DNA from: Pantoea sp. A4
GTDB lineage: Bacteria; Pseudomonadota; Gammaproteobacteria; Enterobacterales; Enterobacteriaceae
Assembly: GCF_000295955.2 (NCBI RefSeq)
Contig: NZ_ALXE01000021.1
Span: 1-64,000, forward strand
Length of the DNA stretch: 64,000 nucleotides
Direction: 5' to 3'
This document shows, one piece after another, positions 63,662-64,000 of the stretch. The position numbers and the translations under genes are program-made. Within the stretch, counting starts at the first letter, position 1; every line of letters starts with the position of its first letter. The notes below the pieces were generated by a model, which had not been told where the DNA came from, made no database searches, and worked only from the letters and a program-made list of their open reading frames with translations.

Positions 63662-64000
63662 ATGTCAGATAAACACGATGCAATTTTAGCTAGCGCGGAG
63701 AATAACGCCAATAACCTCGATCTGGGGAAACTGTATGGTGCGATTCTTGACGATCGATGGATTGTCATTATCAGTGTGGTGATAATGATGATGGTAGGTA
63801 CTGTCTATACCCTTTTTGCGACGCCTATCTATAGCTCTGATGCTATGGTTGCGGTGGAGAAAAATGCGGGGCAGTCTCTGCTGAACAATCTGTCGGAATA
63901 TATTCCAACAGTACAACCAAAATCTGATGGTGAGATGAAGCTGCTCCAGTCAAAACTGGTGTTATTTAAAACGATTAACGAACTTAACCTTGATATCGAA
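63662..64000 (+). CDS. wzc: Wzc-like polysaccharide co-polymerase/tyrosine kinase, N-terminal part
   Basis: Only 113 codons are visible before the window ends. They show an N-terminal Wzz domain: LDLGKLYGAILDDRWIVI, a membrane helix (IISVVIMMMVGTVYTLFATPIY) and SDAMVAVEKNAGQSLLNNLSEY, typical of Wzc/AmsA. The periplasmic domain and C-terminal tyrosine kinase would follow outside. A 250-base gap precedes it. No wzb (phosphatase) is seen between wza and wzc. Confidence 0.9.
   Translation, partial: MSDKHDAILASAENNANNLDLGKLYGAILDDRWIVIISVVIMMMVGTVYTLFATPIYSSDAMVAVEKNAGQSLLNNLSEYIPTVQPKSDGEMKLLQSKLVLFKTINELNLDIE

Overview
The window looks like chromosome of an Erwiniaceae member of the Enterobacterales, most likely Pantoea or a close Erwinia. 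Housekeeping blocks follow E. coli order and are nearly full length (ybbJ-qmcA-cnoX-ybbO-tesA/ybbA-ybbP, purEK, lpxH-ppiB, cysS, ybcJ-folD-argU). The exopolysaccharide locus carries a wceF-like tailspike gene of the kind known from Pantoea stewartii. Assignments rest on recognised protein families and motifs; no database search was possible.

Region by region. 1-3.7 kb is the variable tail of an rhs locus: the C-terminus of an Rhs protein with its toxin tip, a small putative immunity gene, a SymE-like toxin gene behind an XRE-type regulator broken by a complete IS3-family element, then a displaced second Rhs tip (HNH/EndoVII-type) with its own candidate immunity gene. 4.2-17.1 kb is conserved core, ending with tRNA-Arg (argU). 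17.1-19.2 kb is a short accessory stretch downstream of argU with an unknown protein, a TolA-C-like lipoprotein and a small membrane protein. 19.2-31.0 kb is a complete ter (tellurite/stress) system: terW, a leftward five-gene biosynthetic operon (C-C lyase, PRTase/PELOTA, HAD, PRTase/TRSP, ATP-grasp) and the divergent terZABCDE plus terF. 31.0-45.0 kb is mixed chromosomal content: a HAD phosphatase, a hydrolase, an SDR, a cold-shock gene followed by a YmcF-type microprotein that seems to use an ATT start, a peptide-type ABC transporter operon, queH, a monooxygenase, a LysR/MFS divergent pair, an orphan kdpE and a DUF523 gene. 45.2-47.5 kb is a FepA-like siderophore receptor behind a Fur-box-like site.

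47.5-64 kb is the start of an exopolysaccharide operon. A long leader carries an RcsAB-like box and a JUMPstart/ops element, followed by wza, a glycosyltransferase, rmlBACD for dTDP-L-rhamnose, a second glycosyltransferase, a Wzy-like polymerase, a GT-B-type transferase, an fdtA/GNAT/fdtB trio for an N-acylated dTDP-3-amino-3,6-dideoxyhexose, a LuxR-type response regulator, a tailspike-like WceF homologue with a Tat-type signal, and the beginning of wzc at the window edge. The genes fit one Wzx/Wzy-type polymer: sugar nucleotides from rml and fdt genes, assembly by three transferases, polymerisation by Wzy, export by Wza/Wzc and trimming by WceF. The initiating transferase, wzb and a flippase are not in the window.
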